Origin: CAYRKQ01 sp964621845
GTDB lineage: Bacteria; Patescibacteriota; Saccharimonadia; Saccharimonadales; UBA7683
Direction: 5' to 3'
Assembly: GCA_964621845.1 (NCBI GenBank)
Contig: CAZUOL010000065.1
Span: 1-22,616 of the forward strand
DNA length: 22,616 nucleotides
Position numbers and translations under genes: made by a program. Position 1 is the stretch's first letter; every line of letters starts with the position of its first letter. This document shows positions 20,991-22,616 of this stretch, piece after piece. Below the pieces are notes generated by a model. That model was not told the DNA's origin, ran no database searches, and saw only the letters and a list, made by a program, of their open reading frames with translations.

Positions 20991-21641
20991 ATGGCAGAAG
21001 CAAAGACAGTACAAAAAGCTCCAGCTAAATCAACAAGTGCTTCTAGCGCGGCTACATTACCAAAAGACGTCTTCAACGTTGAGGTGAACAATCATGAATT
21101 ATTACAGCGTGCGTACCAAGCATATCTGGCGAACGGTCGAGAAAATTATGCGCAAGTAAAAACACGAGGACTCGTACGTGGTGGCGGCAAAAAGCCATGG
21201 CGCCAAAAAGGTACCGGCCGAGCTCGCTTTGGTTCAAGCCGAAACCCAATCTGGCGCGGCGGTGGTATCGTGTTTGGTCCAACTGGCAATGAAAATTACA
21301 CGAAAACGATTCCAACCGCCCAAAAACGACAGGCGATCCGCCAAGCACTCAGCCTTGCTCATGCGGCGAAAAAGATACAGGTTATCACTGAATTTGCTAC
21401 AAAAGACGGTAAAACAAAGACGGCGATTGCACAGCTTGAAAAATATAAAGCTGTTCGTAATACCCTGCTTGTTGTCGATACAAAAGATGAAGCACTTATC
21501 AGAGCGACCAATAATATCAGCAACCTGAAAGTAGTAACTGCCAAGTACCTTAATGTGTACGATATAATCAACGCTGATACAGTTTTGATAACAAAAAAAT
21601 CAGTAGAAATTGTTAAACAATGGCTAGGGGGTCAAAAATGA
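20991..21641 (+). CDS. rplD: 50S ribosomal protein L4
   Basis: A 216-aa L4 (uL4), which lines the exit tunnel and in some bacteria represses its own operon. The N-terminus begins with a Lys/Ala/Ser-rich stretch of about 22 residues, in place of the usual first strand. The core is standard: QVKTRGLVRGGGKKPWRQKGTGRARFGSSRNPIWRGGGIVFGP (about 55-97, the tunnel loop), then an alpha/beta fold with LLVVDTKDE and a C-terminal ADTVLITKKSVE. AGGAG precedes the ATG. Its stop overlaps the rplW start (ATGA). Confidence 0.97.
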   Translation: MAEAKTVQKAPAKSTSASSAATLPKDVFNVEVNNHELLQRAYQAYLANGRENYAQVKTRGLVRGGGKKPWRQKGTGRARFGSSRNPIWRGGGIVFGPTGNENYTKTIPTAQKRQAIRQALSLAHAAKKIQVITEFATKDGKTKTAIAQLEKYKAVRNTLLVVDTKDEALIRATNNISNLKVVTAKYLNVYDIINADTVLITKKSVEIVKQWLGGQK

Positions 21642-21952
21642 TAGACCTTAAACCACGTATGAGCGAGAAGGCATACCAGCAGAGCGTGTTAAATCAAACT
21701 TATGTGTTCACCGTGCCCACAACTGCCAATAAATATGAAATCAAAAAGACAGTTGAAGAAAAGTACGGCGTAGGCGTTGTTGATGTCAACGTAGTCGTTC
21801 AAAATGGCAAAAAGGCGCGTTCAATCCGCCTTGGTAATCGCAAGGCTCGCCCCATTGAAGGCAAGCGATCAGATGTTAAAAAGGCCTATGTTCGTTTGAA
21901 GGATGGTGATAGTATCAAAATCTTTGAAGAAGAAACAAAGGAGAAGAAGTAA
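21638..21952 (+). CDS. rplW: 50S ribosomal protein L23
   Basis: A 104-aa L23 (uL23), the tunnel-exit protein to which trigger factor (tig, encoded here at 3320) docks. Seen: LKPRMSEKAYQQ (4-15, the family's xxPxxTEK start), YVFTVPTTANKYEIKKTVEEKYGVGVVDVNVV (about 24-55), and a basic loop then YVRLKDGDSIKIFEE. ATG 21638 is chosen over ATG 21620: it has GGGGGT just upstream, gives the usual N-terminus, and makes a 4-nt ATGA overlap with rplD. Its stop overlaps the rplB start. Confidence 0.95.
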   Translation: MIDLKPRMSEKAYQQSVLNQTYVFTVPTTANKYEIKKTVEEKYGVGVVDVNVVVQNGKKARSIRLGNRKARPIEGKRSDVKKAYVRLKDGDSIKIFEEETKEKK

Positions 21953-22616
21953 TGGCAGTGAAAGCATATAAACCTACTACTCCTGCACGCCGTGGAATGA
22001 CTTCACAAGATACTTCAACTATCACTGCAAAAAAACCAATTAAATCGTTGACTGTTATCAAAAAGCGGGCAAATGGCCGTAATAATCGTGGTGTTATTAC
22101 TGTTCGACATCGTGGTGGCGGCGCAAAGCGCTTTATCCGAATTGTAAATTTCTCTCAACTCGATATTAAAAAAGCCACTATCGAAGCCATTGAATACGAT
22201 CCAAACCGTTCAGCACGGATTGCAAGAATTAAAGATGAAAACAACAAGTACCACTACGTTTTAGCCGGCTCAGGTATGCAGGTTGGTAAAACCATTTCAG
22301 TGGGTGAAAAATCTGCTATTGAACATGGCAATCGTTTGCCACTTAAAAACATTCCGGCTGGTACATTTGTACACTCTGTTGAGTTACAGCCTGGCCGAGG
22401 TGCTCAAATGGTTCGTTCGGCTGGTGCTAAAGCCCAGCTTACCGCCAAAGAGGGCGACAAGGCACTTCTTAAATTGCCGAGTGGTGAAGTAAGAACCGTG
22501 CACATTGATTGTATGGCTACCATTGGCAATATTGCGAACGAGCAGCACCAGAATATAAAAATCGGTTCTGCTGGACGCAAACGACACCTTGGCTTTCGGC
22601 CATCTGTTCGTGGTGT
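21952..22616 (+). CDS. rplB: 50S ribosomal protein L2 (partial, 3' end outside window)
   Basis: The first 221 residues of L2 (uL2), needed for subunit joining and peptidyl transfer. Seen: MAVKAYKPTTPARRGMT; GRNNRGVITVRHRGGGAKRFIR (about 42-63), the RNA-binding (GR)NxxGxIT(V)RHxGGG segment; EYDPNRSARIARI (about 80-92); and LKNIPAGTFVHSVELQPGRGAQMVRSAGAKAQL. The frame is open to the window end at VRG, so it is cut by the window rather than broken. GGAGAAG precedes the ATG, which overlaps the rplW stop by 1 nt. Confidence 0.97.
   Translation, partial: MAVKAYKPTTPARRGMTSQDTSTITAKKPIKSLTVIKKRANGRNNRGVITVRHRGGGAKRFIRIVNFSQLDIKKATIEAIEYDPNRSARIARIKDENNKYHYVLAGSGMQVGKTISVGEKSAIEHGNRLPLKNIPAGTFVHSVELQPGRGAQMVRSAGAKAQLTAKEGDKALLKLPSGEVRTVHIDCMATIGNIANEQHQNIKIGSAGRKRHLGFRPSVRG

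Noticed and set aside
21620..21637. rplW start at ATG 21620
   Set aside because: ATG 21638 has GGGGGT upstream, a 4-nt ATGA overlap with rplD and the usual L23 N-terminus.
1..22616. CRISPR arrays, insertion sequences, long repeats or prophage genes
   Set aside because: None seen; no repeated spacers, transposase motifs or terminal inverted repeats. The unknown genes look like lineage-specific residents rather than recent mobile insertions.
1..22616. Alternative genetic code (UGA as Gly)
   Set aside because: UGA stops rplD and the gene at 18655-18873, and no conserved protein needs UGA read-through.

Overview
The window is a dense, single-strand (all +) block of core information-processing genes at about 45% G+C. 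Gene order and protein features suggest a Candidate Phyla Radiation (Patescibacteria) bacterium, most likely a Saccharibacterium (TM7). This is inferred from compact gene spacing, short 1- and 4-nt overlaps, small orphan genes lodged inside ribosomal-protein operons, and unusual substitutions in otherwise universal proteins. TGA is used as a normal stop (rplD and the gene ending at 18873), so there is no sign of the UGA-Gly code of some other CPR lineages.

Layout. 1-3310: the 3' end of a tRNA, an orotate-phosphoribosyltransferase-like gene, a leader with a terminator/antiterminator pair, a cysteine-containing GNAT-like gene, hisS, and a small two-helix membrane protein gene. 3320-5974: trigger factor (tig), clpP and a RimJ/RimL-type GNAT, with promoters placed so that the mRNAs should be leaderless or nearly so. 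5981-14282: the rpoB-rpoC block with a structured leader, then rpsL and rpsG from a further promoter. 14284-18348: an orphan 100-aa gene, fusA, an orphan Cys-containing gene, then tuf with its own promoter, leader and a strong intrinsic terminator. 18345-20203: two very small orphan genes, a promoter with a folded leader, a 65-aa orphan translationally coupled to rpsJ (S10), and a 220-aa orphan. 20211-22616: a near-consensus promoter, an attenuator-like leader, then rplC-rplD-rplW-rplB, with rplB cut by the window end.

The genes cover transcription (beta and beta' subunits), translation (S12, S7, S10, L3, L4, L23, L2, EF-G, EF-Tu, HisRS) and nascent-protein quality control (trigger factor, ClpP). 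The str and S10 operons, usually continuous, are broken here by orphan genes and by separate promoters and leaders. rpoB is not preceded by rplKAJL.

Most noteworthy: (1) beta' has lost seven of the eight cysteines of its two zinc sites, by gapless substitution, and has Lys in place of the trigger-loop Phe; (2) EF-G carries NKIN instead of NKxD; (3) S12 has Arg and Pro at the two classic streptomycin-resistance lysines; (4) a candidate riboswitch or attenuator lies upstream of the GNAT-like gene at 881; (5) a repeated -35/17 nt/-10/6 nt/ATG leaderless promoter layout; (6) orphan genes inside the str and S10 operons.
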